Origin: an uncultured Luteitalea sp.
GTDB lineage: Bacteria; Acidobacteriota; Vicinamibacteria; Vicinamibacterales; Vicinamibacteraceae
Reading direction: 5' to 3'
Length of the DNA: 64,000 bases
Assembly: GCA_934541105.1 (NCBI GenBank)
Contig: CAKTDA010000003.1
Span: forward strand, 1 to 64,000
Positions 25,569 through 34,297 of this stretch are shown in pieces; positions within the stretch are counted from its first letter, which is position 1, and each line of letters starts with the position of its first letter. Made by a program: the position numbers and the translations under genes. The notes under the pieces are model-generated. The model searched no databases, was not told the DNA's origin, and saw only the letters and a list, made by a program, of their open reading frames with translations.

Positions 25569-27080
25569 GTGAATCAGTACCTACCGCTCATCGAGCAATG
25601 GTTTACCGTCCGGATCGGAAGAGTTACACGGAAGTTCGGCAAAGCCGGTGCACGGCACGAGGGTCTCAGCGACGGCGTCGAGGGCGTGCAGTGGAATGCC
25701 GGCATCGATCGGGAACGGCAGATTGTGACCGTGGGCGTCAACCTGGAGGGCACGAAGCCTGGTGACTGGCCGATTGCACGCTTTCTCGAGCGCGAGCTAA
25801 CCAAACCCAGGCTGCCAGCGATACTTCAGTCGCTGCCGAGAGCGGAACGCGTTGAAGTCTGGCTCGATAGGGATGCCTGGCAGCAGTCTCGAGTGCCGAT
25901 CAAGGAGTGGCACATCGGGCCAGAGCCGCCGTTCTCCATTTCCAGACTGACCGACAAGACATGGAAGGACATGGTCACCGAGGCGTTGGCGTGCCTCGAC
26001 GCTTCACGCGGCTATCGAGGGCGGGGGCGGCAGCTGGTCACGCTGCCGCACGCGGGAAGGCAGGTGAAGGACGTATCGCCTCATTTGCAGGTGAAGTGTG
26101 CCTTGGCAGGCGCAACGGTGTCCGCGGCCACTCTGGATGAGGCATGGGCGGTGCTCCGGCCCGTGCACGAGTACCTATTGCAAGCCACTGCACAGGGCAG
26201 CGGCAGGCGTGTGCAGGAGACCCGAGCCGAGTCTCGTCCAGCCTGGGACGAGGAGATGGCCGGGCTGGCCATCGAGCACTACTTCGAGTTCCTGAGGAAG
26301 CGTTCGAACGGCGAGGCTGACGCCGCGCGAGTGCAGCAGGCGATTCCCTCACGACTCCTGCAGGCACTCGGGGGCGCTGAGCTCGTGAAGCGGTTTCAGC
26401 AGATCAGTGGAGCGCTGGACGCAGCCGGGTTGGCACACCTCACAGAGTTTCCACCGATCGCAGATCCGCCTTCGGACGTGGTGACTGCGGTCGACGATTA
26501 CTTGAGCATCCGAGGCACCGAGGTGTTTGGCGGCGATCCGGACTTTCCCCTGCCCACGATTGAGGGACCCGTGTCGCAGTTCTTCGTTTCCCCTCCTGAT
26601 TGCTGGCCTCAGGGTCACTCGGCGGGCCGCGTCTCGCTTGTGGATAGTGCGGCGCTCGATGCGAGGAAGCGAAACATCGGGCGCCGCGGCGAGGAGTTCG
26701 TCCTGTATCTGGAGCGGCGCCGGCTCACGCAGTTGGGGCGGCCTGACCTGGCAGGCAGAGTGGTGTGGGCTGCGGATAAGCTCGGCGACGGGCTAGGTTA
26801 CGACATCGAGTCGTTCGATGACGCCGGCACGCCCATTGTGATCGAGGTCAAGTCGACGGACCAGGGGAAGACCACACCGTTTCTACTCACCCGCCGGGAA
26901 CTCGACGTCGCAGACGCGCGAGGGTCAGCATTCCGACTCTATCGCGTCTTTAACCTGCGTGATGCTCCTCGGCTATACGAACTGAGGGGGCCTCTGTCGG
27001 CATGCTGCGATCTTACGCCTCAGGTGTTCAGGGCCGTGCCGCGTAGTCCAGCAGTGTCGGTCGAGGAGGCCGACTCCTGA
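25569..27080 (+). CDS. DUF3883-domain protein, possible nuclease
   Basis: 503 aa, beginning with GTG at 25569. The first ~150 residues contain an alpha/beta region with Ser-Arg-Leu-Thr-Asp-Lys-Thr-Trp. The C-terminal ~150 residues match DUF3883 (NO VEIN-like, PD-(D/E)XK type): Asn-Ile-Gly-Arg-Arg-Gly-Glu-Glu-Phe-Val, then Gly-Tyr-Asp-Ile-Glu-Ser-Phe-Asp and Ile-Glu-Val-Lys-Ser-Thr (425-430). The Asp and Glu-x-Lys residues expected for metal binding are present. DUF3883 proteins are common in defence islands. It lies next to the phosphorothioation locus, with a 155-base gap to the convergent methyltransferase gene. Confidence 0.72.
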   Translation: MNQYLPLIEQWFTVRIGRVTRKFGKAGARHEGLSDGVEGVQWNAGIDRERQIVTVGVNLEGTKPGDWPIARFLERELTKPRLPAILQSLPRAERVEVWLDRDAWQQSRVPIKEWHIGPEPPFSISRLTDKTWKDMVTEALACLDASRGYRGRGRQLVTLPHAGRQVKDVSPHLQVKCALAGATVSAATLDEAWAVLRPVHEYLLQATAQGSGRRVQETRAESRPAWDEEMAGLAIEHYFEFLRKRSNGEADAARVQQAIPSRLLQALGGAELVKRFQQISGALDAAGLAHLTEFPPIADPPSDVVTAVDDYLSIRGTEVFGGDPDFPLPTIEGPVSQFFVSPPDCWPQGHSAGRVSLVDSAALDARKRNIGRRGEEFVLYLERRRLTQLGRPDLAGRVVWAADKLGDGLGYDIESFDDAGTPIVIEVKSTDQGKTTPFLLTRRELDVADARGSAFRLYRVFNLRDAPRLYELRGPLSACCDLTPQVFRAVPRSPAVSVEEADS

Positions 27081-27235
27081 ACATGCCCTGGGAATTCTTC
27101 CTAACAGAGAGCACATCTTCGAGCTACGTACGCCGGGCCGATCCGCTTGGCTTCCGCGCTGCTGCCGATTGCTAAGCGGACATACTGGCTCCTGCACTGA
27201 GCAACCGCGCACACGACGCTGTCGAAGGTCCACGT

Positions 27236-28897
27236 TCAGGTGCGCTTCACCAAGTACTCGAATCTTCGCCCGTTCTTGCGCCAGGTCAGCTCACCGGCCT
27301 CACGACGGTGCGCGAGCTCGGAGTCGGAGATGCGAAGCGCTTTGCGCGCGTCCACCGACGGCAACCATTCGCCTTCCTCATTAGATGCGGCGCGGGAAGC
27401 GGCCGGCGACGGACGCTGGGGATCGTCCGCAAGCTTCCTCAGGCGGTGACCAGTCACAACGAATTTACGCTGCCGAAGGCGCTCGTTCCATCCGTTCGCC
27501 GTACCAATCGTCAGTGGGTCATTCAGGAGGCCTGCCCTCTCCTCGGCCCTCGTTAGAGCCTCAAATCGCGCACGGAGAGAGTACTCAGCCGAGACGAAGC
27601 ACTCCTTGCGGTGCAGCACCGGCGGGTTATCGCGATCCATGTACGACTTGTAGTGCGTGCGAACACGTTTCAGCTCGGCGACGAACGTCTCCTTCAATCT
27701 CGGGTGCGGGTCCTCATCGAAGTCGGGATAGCAAAGGAACGACACCGCTGGCTTGTCTCTGCGGAGCTTAACCAGCGTCGCGCCAGGTACGTCCCCGTAC
27801 AGCACGCGACCACAGCCTTCGTACACGCGGAGCAACACAGGCAACTCCGCCACCGCGCTCACGTGAACGTAGAGCGCTTCGGGCGTCAACTTGCCGATTG
27901 GCGAGCTCGCACACTCTCGCGCGATCGCGGCCTGATCACCGGCGGCAAACAGCAACTCGCGGCCCAGGGTCGTGGCTCCGGTGTAGCTGCCAAAGAAGGC
28001 GCGAATGTCGGCTTGCAGATCCTGTGGGAGTGCGGAGAATCTCGGCGTCTTGCGCAAGGCGCCGAGAGCCAGGTAGACGAGCAGATCGCGCTGGCGGCGG
28101 AGCGCGGACTTCTCCCAAGCAGAGGCATCCGTCGAGTGTGACAGAAGACGAATCGCTCGCTCGATGGAGCCGAACCGCTGACCGATCTCTGTCGCCGAGG
28201 GCAACTCGCCGGCAACCGGCGCGCGTCCGCGTTCGACCAGGAAGTCGAGAAGCGGCTGGAGGAGGTCGCGGTTCTCGTCCAGGCTGAGTGTGATTCGCTG
28301 ACGGGGACTTGGCGCCGAGTACGTGGATGCGCGCGCCAAGAAACCTTCGCGCGCAGTGGCATCCCTGAAGACGAAGAACACGCCAGGGGCTGCGGCGTCG
28401 GGCGGCGTGCCGAGTTCGCTCTCGATCCACGAGCGAAGTTCGTCGTGCTCATAGAACTTCTGGAAGGTGCCCTTCGCCGTGATGAGACCGTCGCCGTGCG
28501 GAACGGCCTGTCCCAGGCTCACATCCCAATCGAGGCGCGCGGCCACAAGCAGCACTTGTCTGCAGAGCGACCACGCCTCTCGAAGCACGTAGGCACGTTC
28601 CGCGGGTTGCTCGATGACGTTGACGACGTAGCCGAGGTTGACAATCGCGGCCGGCTGCTTTGGAGAGTCGGCTGCGAAGTACGGATCCCAGCCCGACGCG
28701 GCTGTCCCCAACTGCTGCAGGACCTTGATGTCGTTGCCTCGGCCGCAGCCGTAGTCGAACACGTCCTGTCCCCGTCCGACGAGACCACCGGCAAGGGCGA
28801 GAGCCAGAGGTCGGGAGAGGTCGGTGCGGTACATCGCGGTTCGCGCTCGCGCTGCGAACAGGTCTTGCATCTTCGCCTTGTATTCGCTATTCTCCAT
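27236..28897 (-). CDS. DNA phosphorothioation-associated putative methyltransferase
   Basis: 553 aa from the ATG at 28897; the frame opens at 28963 but the extra 22 residues are Arg/Gly-rich. The SAM-binding motif Asp-Tyr-Gly-Cys-Gly-Arg-Gly-Asn-Asp (48-56) comes early, after Ala-Met-Tyr-Arg-Thr-Asp-Leu-Ser-Arg-Pro. Later segments such as Val-Leu-Tyr-Gly-Asp-Val-Pro-Gly and Phe-Leu-Cys-Tyr-Pro-Asp-Phe match my memory of the TIGR04096 family linked to dnd/ssp loci. The target is unknown; the enzyme might mark self DNA or modify the phosphorothioation site. It diverges from the DUF4007 operon across about 210 bases. Confidence 0.8.
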   Translation of the reverse strand: MENSEYKAKMQDLFAARARTAMYRTDLSRPLALALAGGLVGRGQDVFDYGCGRGNDIKVLQQLGTAASGWDPYFAADSPKQPAAIVNLGYVVNVIEQPAERAYVLREAWSLCRQVLLVAARLDWDVSLGQAVPHGDGLITAKGTFQKFYEHDELRSWIESELGTPPDAAAPGVFFVFRDATAREGFLARASTYSAPSPRQRITLSLDENRDLLQPLLDFLVERGRAPVAGELPSATEIGQRFGSIERAIRLLSHSTDASAWEKSALRRQRDLLVYLALGALRKTPRFSALPQDLQADIRAFFGSYTGATTLGRELLFAAGDQAAIARECASSPIGKLTPEALYVHVSAVAELPVLLRVYEGCGRVLYGDVPGATLVKLRRDKPAVSFLCYPDFDEDPHPRLKETFVAELKRVRTHYKSYMDRDNPPVLHRKECFVSAEYSLRARFEALTRAEERAGLLNDPLTIGTANGWNERLRQRKFVVTGHRLRKLADDPQRPSPAASRAASNEEGEWLPSVDARKALRISDSELAHRREAGELTWRKNGRRFEYLVKRT

Positions 28898-29047
28898 GTT
28901 GGACCGCCGCTCGCCACCCCCACCTCTCCTGCGAGGGCGCACCGGATGCAGTATGGCCGACACCCAGGGGTGCCGAGGGCCTGGTTTCTTCTCGCCAGCG
29001 GCCGTTCAGAGCGCTACACTCACAGGTCATCCACGGGGCTGACCACT

Positions 29048-29069
29048 ACCAATAGCGGTCCCTATCGGT
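29048..29069. promoter_or_regulatory. imperfect inverted repeat in the divergent promoter region
   Basis: ACCAATAG and CTATCGGT pair at seven of eight positions around a six-base spacer. It lies 42 bases before the ATG at 29111, within the 213-base gap between the methyltransferase gene and the DUF4007 operon. It could be an operator for the DGQHR (DndB-like) regulator or another factor; this is inference. Confidence 0.35.
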
Positions 29070-29110
29070 AAAGACCATAAATCTCGCGGTGACAAGGAGT
29101 TCTGAGCACC

Positions 29111-30163
29111 ATGGCCGTCGTTGAACAGGGCAGGGTGAGTCTTGAGCCGGCGTTTGGCCGTCACGAGACGTTTGCCCCGCGGTACGGCTGGTTCAAGAAG
29201 GCCGTCGACGGCGTTGCTGCCGACCCCGAGGTGTTCAACGCCGACGATGCCACGCTGCGGCTGGGTGTCGGCAAGAACATGGTCCGCTCCATCAGGTTCT
29301 GGGCGGCTGCGGCCCACGTGATTCATGTCGAGAAGGTGGGCCGCCGTGAGCAGTTGTCGCTCACGCGATTCGGCGAAACGGTGTTTGGCGAGGGTGGCTG
29401 GGACCCGTACCTCGAACTGCCTGGCACTCTGTGGCTGCTGCACTGGCGGATGTTCGAGCCGAGGTGCCAGCTGCCTGTCTGGTGGTTCGCGCTCAACGAC
29501 CTCACGCAGCCGGACTTCACCGTTGCCGGTCTTTCCAAGCTGGCCATGGAGGCCGTGTCTGTCGTGTACGGGCTCAAAGAGCCGGCTGAAAGCTCGGTCA
29601 AGCGCGACGCGGAGTGCCTAATCCACACCTACGCGAGGCGAACGGAGGGCCGCGTCGCCTCAGACGATGCACTAGCATGTCCATTCCGTATGCTCGGCCT
29701 TGTCGAGCAGGAGCCGGGCCGTCCCGGCACGTACCGCTTTCGCGTCGGACCAAAACCGAACCTTCCCCCAGAAATCGTCGCGTTTGCTGCCGTCGAGTTC
29801 AGTTCGCGCTATACGGGCGCATCGAGGTCCGTTGCCCTAGGGCGACTGCTTCGCGACCCAGGCTCGCCAGGGCGTCTGTTCAAACTTGATGAAGACAGCG
29901 TGATCTCCGCGCTGACGCACGTGGCGCGTGCTCGCAGCAGTGACTTGCACTTTACAGACACCGCAGGTGTCAGCGCCTTGCAGGTCCATGGCGATCCCCA
30001 TGCCATCGCACTCGATGTCTTGAACACCTACTTCGCCCGAGTAACTGGCACCGGGCAAAGGCTCGAGAGTCTCCGCGACGAAAGAGACCTGATCAGCGTG
30101 TCAGAAGCGACCACGGCCACCCGTCGTCGTGGCGCAAGGAAGCCCCATGCCGCGCTCGCCTAG
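29111..30163 (+). CDS. DUF4007 protein, SspB-like
   Basis: 350 aa and recognisable as DUF4007 by its plan: Phe-Gly-Arg-His-Glu-Thr-Phe-Ala-Pro-Arg-Tyr-Gly-Trp near the start, Leu-Gly-Val-Gly-Lys-Asn-Met-Val, and Trp-Asp-Pro-Tyr-Leu-Glu. As I recall, the nicking subunit SspB of single-strand phosphorothioation systems belongs here. AAGGAG lies 11 bases upstream of the ATG. The gene is followed by the large ATPase and a PAPS-reductase-like protein, the same order as sspB-sspC-sspD. The 3' end overlaps the ATPase start by 17 bases. Confidence 0.82.
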   Translation: MAVVEQGRVSLEPAFGRHETFAPRYGWFKKAVDGVAADPEVFNADDATLRLGVGKNMVRSIRFWAAAAHVIHVEKVGRREQLSLTRFGETVFGEGGWDPYLELPGTLWLLHWRMFEPRCQLPVWWFALNDLTQPDFTVAGLSKLAMEAVSVVYGLKEPAESSVKRDAECLIHTYARRTEGRVASDDALACPFRMLGLVEQEPGRPGTYRFRVGPKPNLPPEIVAFAAVEFSSRYTGASRSVALGRLLRDPGSPGRLFKLDEDSVISALTHVARARSSDLHFTDTAGVSALQVHGDPHAIALDVLNTYFARVTGTGQRLESLRDERDLISVSEATTATRRRGARKPHAALA

Positions 30164-33100
30164 ACAGTTCACTCGGTCGGCCAACGTCGAGCGCGACAGA
30201 GATGTATCTGCTGTCGAGTCGTACGTGCCGACGGTGCGTGCACTCGAGCTGATCGAGCGCCTCGCCGAGGATCTCGAGCGGGGTACTGGCGGCGCGTACT
30301 CAATCATCGGACCATACGGGTCTGGCAAGTCCTCCGCGGCGCTGTTCATCGAAGCCTTACTGAGCACAGAAGATTCGAGCCTCACGCGGGTCGCGCTGGC
30401 TAAGTTGAAGGCGTCGAACCCGGAGCTGGCGAAGCGATTCGCCCGTGGCCGGCGTGCATGGAGTCAGGGATTCATCGCGGCAACAGCGGCCGCGCAGCGT
30501 GAGCCTGTGGCCGCGACCGTGATTCGCGCGCTCAAGTCCGCACGGCCCGCGGTCAAGCGGGTGCCTGGCGACGACCGCCTGTCTGAGTGGCTCGAAGAGT
30601 ACACGTTTGATCGGCCTTTGCTGCTCGTACTGGATGAGTTCGGCAAGAACCTTGAGTTCTACGCCGAACATCCTGCGGAATCAGATCTGTACCTGCTCCA
30701 GCAGTTGGCGGAGCGTGCCGTCGACCCGCAGCCGGCGCCGCTGTTTGTCATCACGCTGCAGCATTTGGCATTTGAGGAATACCTCTCCCTTTCAGCCCCA
30801 ACGGTGCAGCGCGAATGGGCCAAGATTCAGGGTCGTTTCGCAGATGTCCCCTTCGCCGAGACACCGAGACAGGTCCGACGGCTCATTGCGTCGGCGTTGT
30901 CCGAGTATGCGAACGCGAAAGACGAACACCTTGAGCAGGCAGAGGCGCATATGGCTGCCCTGCACCGGCTCAACCTCGACGCGTACATGGACAGTGCGCA
31001 AGAGGTGTTGGCGGTGTACCCGTTGCACCCGCTCTCTGTCGCTGCGCTCCCGGAGCTCTGCGCCAAGTTTGCGCAGAACGAGCGGACGCTCTTTTCGTTC
31101 CTTCGGTCGAACGACCCGCATTCGGTCACGCACTACCTGCGACAGCCGTGGCTCGACGACCAGCGGCCTCGGCTGAAGCTCGACTCTTTGTACGACTACT
31201 TCGTCGAATCGGCGCGTTCACAGTTGATGGCCGCCCGAGGAGCGCGGCGCTGGCTGGAAATCGAGGGCCGCATTCGCGATGCCGCCGCGACGCTCGATGT
31301 CAAGGAGCTCGCCGTCCTCAAGGCCGTTGGCGTGCTCAACCTCGTCTCGGCCGGTAGCACGCTTCGGGCGTCGCGTGATGTCGTGGTGTACGCCTGCACG
31401 GATCACCCCGGAGATCGACAGGCCGCTGACTTCGTCAAGAAGACGCTCGATAGGCTCGAGGCTGCAAACGTCTTGACCTACCGGCAGTTCGCAGACGAGT
31501 TCCGCATCTGGTTCGGCTCTGATTTCGATCTAACGGCGGCATACGACCAAGCCCAGCGTGACATCGAGGGCCAGTCGGTCGCGGCGATGCTCGAGACGGT
31601 TCGGCCGCGGAGCCCGCTCGTTGCCGGCGAGTTCAGCGTGACAACGGGCGTGCTTCGTTCGTTCGAATGCCGATACGCCGACCAGTACACGGACCTGAAG
31701 ACCATCCAGCCAGCACACGTTGCGTGCGACGGAATTCTCGCGCTTTGGGTGGGTGAGAAGGCGCCGGTCGCTATCGGCAACGACGGCCCGCGCCCAGTCG
31801 TCTTGGCCACGCCACAGCGCGCACGGAAACTTCGCGCGTCAGTCACCGAAGTCGCGGCCTACCGTCGTGTTCTGGAGCGGAGCACGGCGCTCGAGCAGGA
31901 CTGGGTGGCTCGCCGGGAGCTCGTGGAGAGATTGGTGCTCGCGGAGCAGCGTCTCGACGCCGAGTTGTGGTCGATCTTCGAAGCAGACGGGGCTCGCGTC
32001 GGCTATAGTGCGCTCCACAAGACTGGAGCGAGAGACCTCGAGCCTGGACGGGCGACTCAGGTGATCTCCCGCATTGGTGCCGAAACCTACTCCAAGGCTC
32101 CCGTCATCAGGAACGAGGTCATCGGCCGGCACGAGTTGACCTCTCAGGGCGCCGCGGCACGCCGCGAACTCGTCGAAGCGCTCGTCGAGCGCTCCAACGA
32201 GGAGAACCTTGGGATCACTGGGTTCGGTCCCGAGTATGCCATTTACCTGGCGCTGCTCGCGGACAGTGGTATCCACCGCAAGCAGGACGGCGGGCATGTC
32301 CTGAGTCGCCCCAAGAACGGCCACGAATTCGGCGCAGTATGGGAGGCGATGAAGGCTGACCTCCAGGCCAGTCACTTCCGGAAGCTGAAAGTCTCTGAGC
32401 TGATGGAGAAGGTGAGCCAACCTCCCTACGGCCTCCGGCAGGGGCCCTTCTTCGTGCTGTTTCCCGCGCTCCTGCTGCAGCACCGGCAAGAGCTTGCTGT
32501 GTACGAGCAGGGTATCTTTCAGCCCAGCGTGGCCGCCGATCTACTCGAGCGGATGGCCAAGAACCCCGAAAAATTCGAGGTTCGCTCATTCGGGCTGCAG
32601 AAGGGCCGCCGGTCCAAGGTACTTCGTGCCTGCCTGAGTCGCCTGGGCATCTCGGTGCCCCCGAAGGACTTTGGCAACCCGCATCTGCTCCATGTCGTGC
32701 GCCCGCTGCTGCGCACGTATCGAGTCCTGCCGCTGTTTGCGCACAACACCAAGAGAGTCTCTCCGGAAGCAAGTCAGGTGCGGAACGTCCTGACCAATGC
32801 GAAAGAGCCTGACCAGCTTCTGTTCGTCGAGCTTCCTCGAGCTTTGGGTCTAGAGCCCTTCGGGACGAGTGGTGAGAACAGCGGGGGCGATCCCGAGAAC
32901 TTCGCCGAACAGCTAGCCCAAGCGATGAAGGAGCTTCAGTCCTGCTACGGTGAAACGCTCGCCCAGCTGAAGCAGCTCGGTGCTGGCCAGCTCCGGGTCG
33001 CTCCAGATGAATTCCGCGAGGCCTTGCGCCTGCGAGCCACTCCGCTATTGGAGCGGGCGGGGCAGCCTGATGTCAGATCGTTTCTCCTCGTAGCGTCTGA

Positions 33101-33494
33101 CACTGTGCTCGACGACGAGGCCTGGTTCGAGAACCTGGCGATGAATCTGTCGAGCAAGGCCCCGAAGATTTGGCGTGACGACGATGTCACCGTATTCGAG
33201 GCCAACCTGCGCGCGAGAATCAGTGCGCTGCAGCGGTTGGAGTTCCTGTACCAGGGAGATCCCGACGTTCAGCGTGCCAGCGGCGTCTACCGCATTTGCC
33301 TGACAGAGGCCGATGGAACGGAGCATCAGCTGACCGCCTACGGCACGAGAGAAAATAAGGCCTTGCGAAAGCTCGTGCAGAGGGCTATTACAGAGGCCGT
33401 CGGCCTCGGCGGACCCCAGGCGGGGCCGGCGCTGGCCAGGCTGCTGATCGAGGAGCTCGCCGAGCAGCCTGTCGGGAGAGCGCAAGGAAAGTAA
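30147..33494 (+). CDS. large ATPase of the phosphorothioation operon, SspC-like
   Basis: 1115 aa from the ATG at 30147, which has AAGGAAG just upstream and overlaps the DUF4007 gene; the frame opens at 30129. P-loop ATPase with Walker A Gly-Pro-Tyr-Gly-Ser-Gly-Lys-Ser (55-62) and Walker B Leu-Leu-Leu-Val-Leu-Asp-Glu-Phe (about 158-165). The rest is long and helical with no recognised nuclease motif. The position between DUF4007 and the PAPS-reductase-like gene fits SspC. BREX BrxC ATPases have a similar look, but no PglZ or PglX gene is present here. The next gene starts eight bases after the stop. Confidence 0.78.
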   Translation: MPRSPRQFTRSANVERDRDVSAVESYVPTVRALELIERLAEDLERGTGGAYSIIGPYGSGKSSAALFIEALLSTEDSSLTRVALAKLKASNPELAKRFARGRRAWSQGFIAATAAAQREPVAATVIRALKSARPAVKRVPGDDRLSEWLEEYTFDRPLLLVLDEFGKNLEFYAEHPAESDLYLLQQLAERAVDPQPAPLFVITLQHLAFEEYLSLSAPTVQREWAKIQGRFADVPFAETPRQVRRLIASALSEYANAKDEHLEQAEAHMAALHRLNLDAYMDSAQEVLAVYPLHPLSVAALPELCAKFAQNERTLFSFLRSNDPHSVTHYLRQPWLDDQRPRLKLDSLYDYFVESARSQLMAARGARRWLEIEGRIRDAAATLDVKELAVLKAVGVLNLVSAGSTLRASRDVVVYACTDHPGDRQAADFVKKTLDRLEAANVLTYRQFADEFRIWFGSDFDLTAAYDQAQRDIEGQSVAAMLETVRPRSPLVAGEFSVTTGVLRSFECRYADQYTDLKTIQPAHVACDGILALWVGEKAPVAIGNDGPRPVVLATPQRARKLRASVTEVAAYRRVLERSTALEQDWVARRELVERLVLAEQRLDAELWSIFEADGARVGYSALHKTGARDLEPGRATQVISRIGAETYSKAPVIRNEVIGRHELTSQGAAARRELVEALVERSNEENLGITGFGPEYAIYLALLADSGIHRKQDGGHVLSRPKNGHEFGAVWEAMKADLQASHFRKLKVSELMEKVSQPPYGLRQGPFFVLFPALLLQHRQELAVYEQGIFQPSVAADLLERMAKNPEKFEVRSFGLQKGRRSKVLRACLSRLGISVPPKDFGNPHLLHVVRPLLRTYRVLPLFAHNTKRVSPEASQVRNVLTNAKEPDQLLFVELPRALGLEPFGTSGENSGGDPENFAEQLAQAMKELQSCYGETLAQLKQLGAGQLRVAPDEFREALRLRATPLLERAGQPDVRSFLLVASDTVLDDEAWFENLAMNLSSKAPKIWRDDDVTVFEANLRARISALQRLEFLYQGDPDVQRASGVYRICLTEADGTEHQLTAYGTRENKALRKLVQRAITEAVGLGGPQAGPALARLLIEELAEQPVGRAQGK

Positions 33495-33502
33495 GACCAC
33501 TC

Positions 33503-34297
33503 ATGTCGACCACTCGTCGCCACGTACTTGGGATCTCCGGTGGCAAGGACAGCGCAGCCCTCGCGGTGTTCATGCGCGACCGTGTGCCTGAGATGGAGTA
33601 TTTCTTCTGCGACACGGGCGCCGAGTTGCCGGAGACGTACGAGTACCTCCTCAAGCTCGAGTCGTTTCTCGGCAAGCCTATCAACCGTCTGAACTCCGGC
33701 CGCCCGTTCGAGCACTGGATGGAGGTGTACAGGGGCACCCTGCCCTCGCCTCAAATGCGCTGGTGCACGAAGAACATGAAGCTGAAGCCCCTTGAGGCGT
33801 GGCTGGGCGACGACCCCGCCTACAGCTACGTGGCCATTCGGGCCGACGAGGACCGCGAAGGCTACATCTCGACGAAGCAGAACATCGAGTCCGTGTTCCC
33901 GTTCCGCGAGCACGCGATCGACATGGAGGGGGTCCGGCAGATCCTCGACAACGCCGGCCTGGGTCTCCCCAAGTACTACGAGTGGCGCACGCGGTCTGGC
34001 TGCTACTTCTGTTTCTTCCAGCGCAAGTCAGAGTGGGTACGACTGAAGGAACGGCACCCGGAGTTGTTCGAAGAGGCCCTTCGCCTCGAGAACAAGGTGC
34101 GCTACGAGCAGACCGCGATGCAGGGCCGCACGTATACCTGGTCGCAGGGGGAGACTCTTGAGGAGCTAGTGGCCAGACGTGACGAAATCCTAAAAGCCGA
34201 CGAGGCCGCGAGGCTCAAGGCCTCGAAGTCGTCGCGATTGCTAAGCGTCCTTGACGACGAGGACGACGAGGCACCCTGTCTCGTGTGCCACCTGTAG
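33503..34297 (+). CDS. PAPS-reductase-like phosphorothioation protein, SspD/DndC-like
   Basis: 264 aa. The PP-loop Ser-Gly-Gly-Lys-Asp-Ser (12-17) indicates adenylation of a substrate, as in DndC/SspD, which activate the DNA backbone for sulfur insertion. Cysteines at 88 (Trp-Cys-Thr-Lys-Asn), 167 and 170 (Cys-Tyr-Phe-Cys), and 259 and 262 (Cys-Leu-Val-Cys) could bind an iron-sulfur cluster. It is shorter than typical DndC (roughly 500 aa), which fits SspD better. No cysteine desulfurase gene is adjacent, so sulfur must come from a host enzyme such as IscS. Confidence 0.85.
   Translation: MSTTRRHVLGISGGKDSAALAVFMRDRVPEMEYFFCDTGAELPETYEYLLKLESFLGKPINRLNSGRPFEHWMEVYRGTLPSPQMRWCTKNMKLKPLEAWLGDDPAYSYVAIRADEDREGYISTKQNIESVFPFREHAIDMEGVRQILDNAGLGLPKYYEWRTRSGCYFCFFQRKSEWVRLKERHPELFEEALRLENKVRYEQTAMQGRTYTWSQGETLEELVARRDEILKADEAARLKASKSSRLLSVLDDEDDEAPCLVCHL

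Noticed and set aside
30147..33494. BREX-like (BrxC/PglY) ATPase
   Set aside because: No PglZ, PglX or BrxA/B genes are present, while DUF4007 and PAPS-reductase-like neighbours fit the phosphorothioation context.
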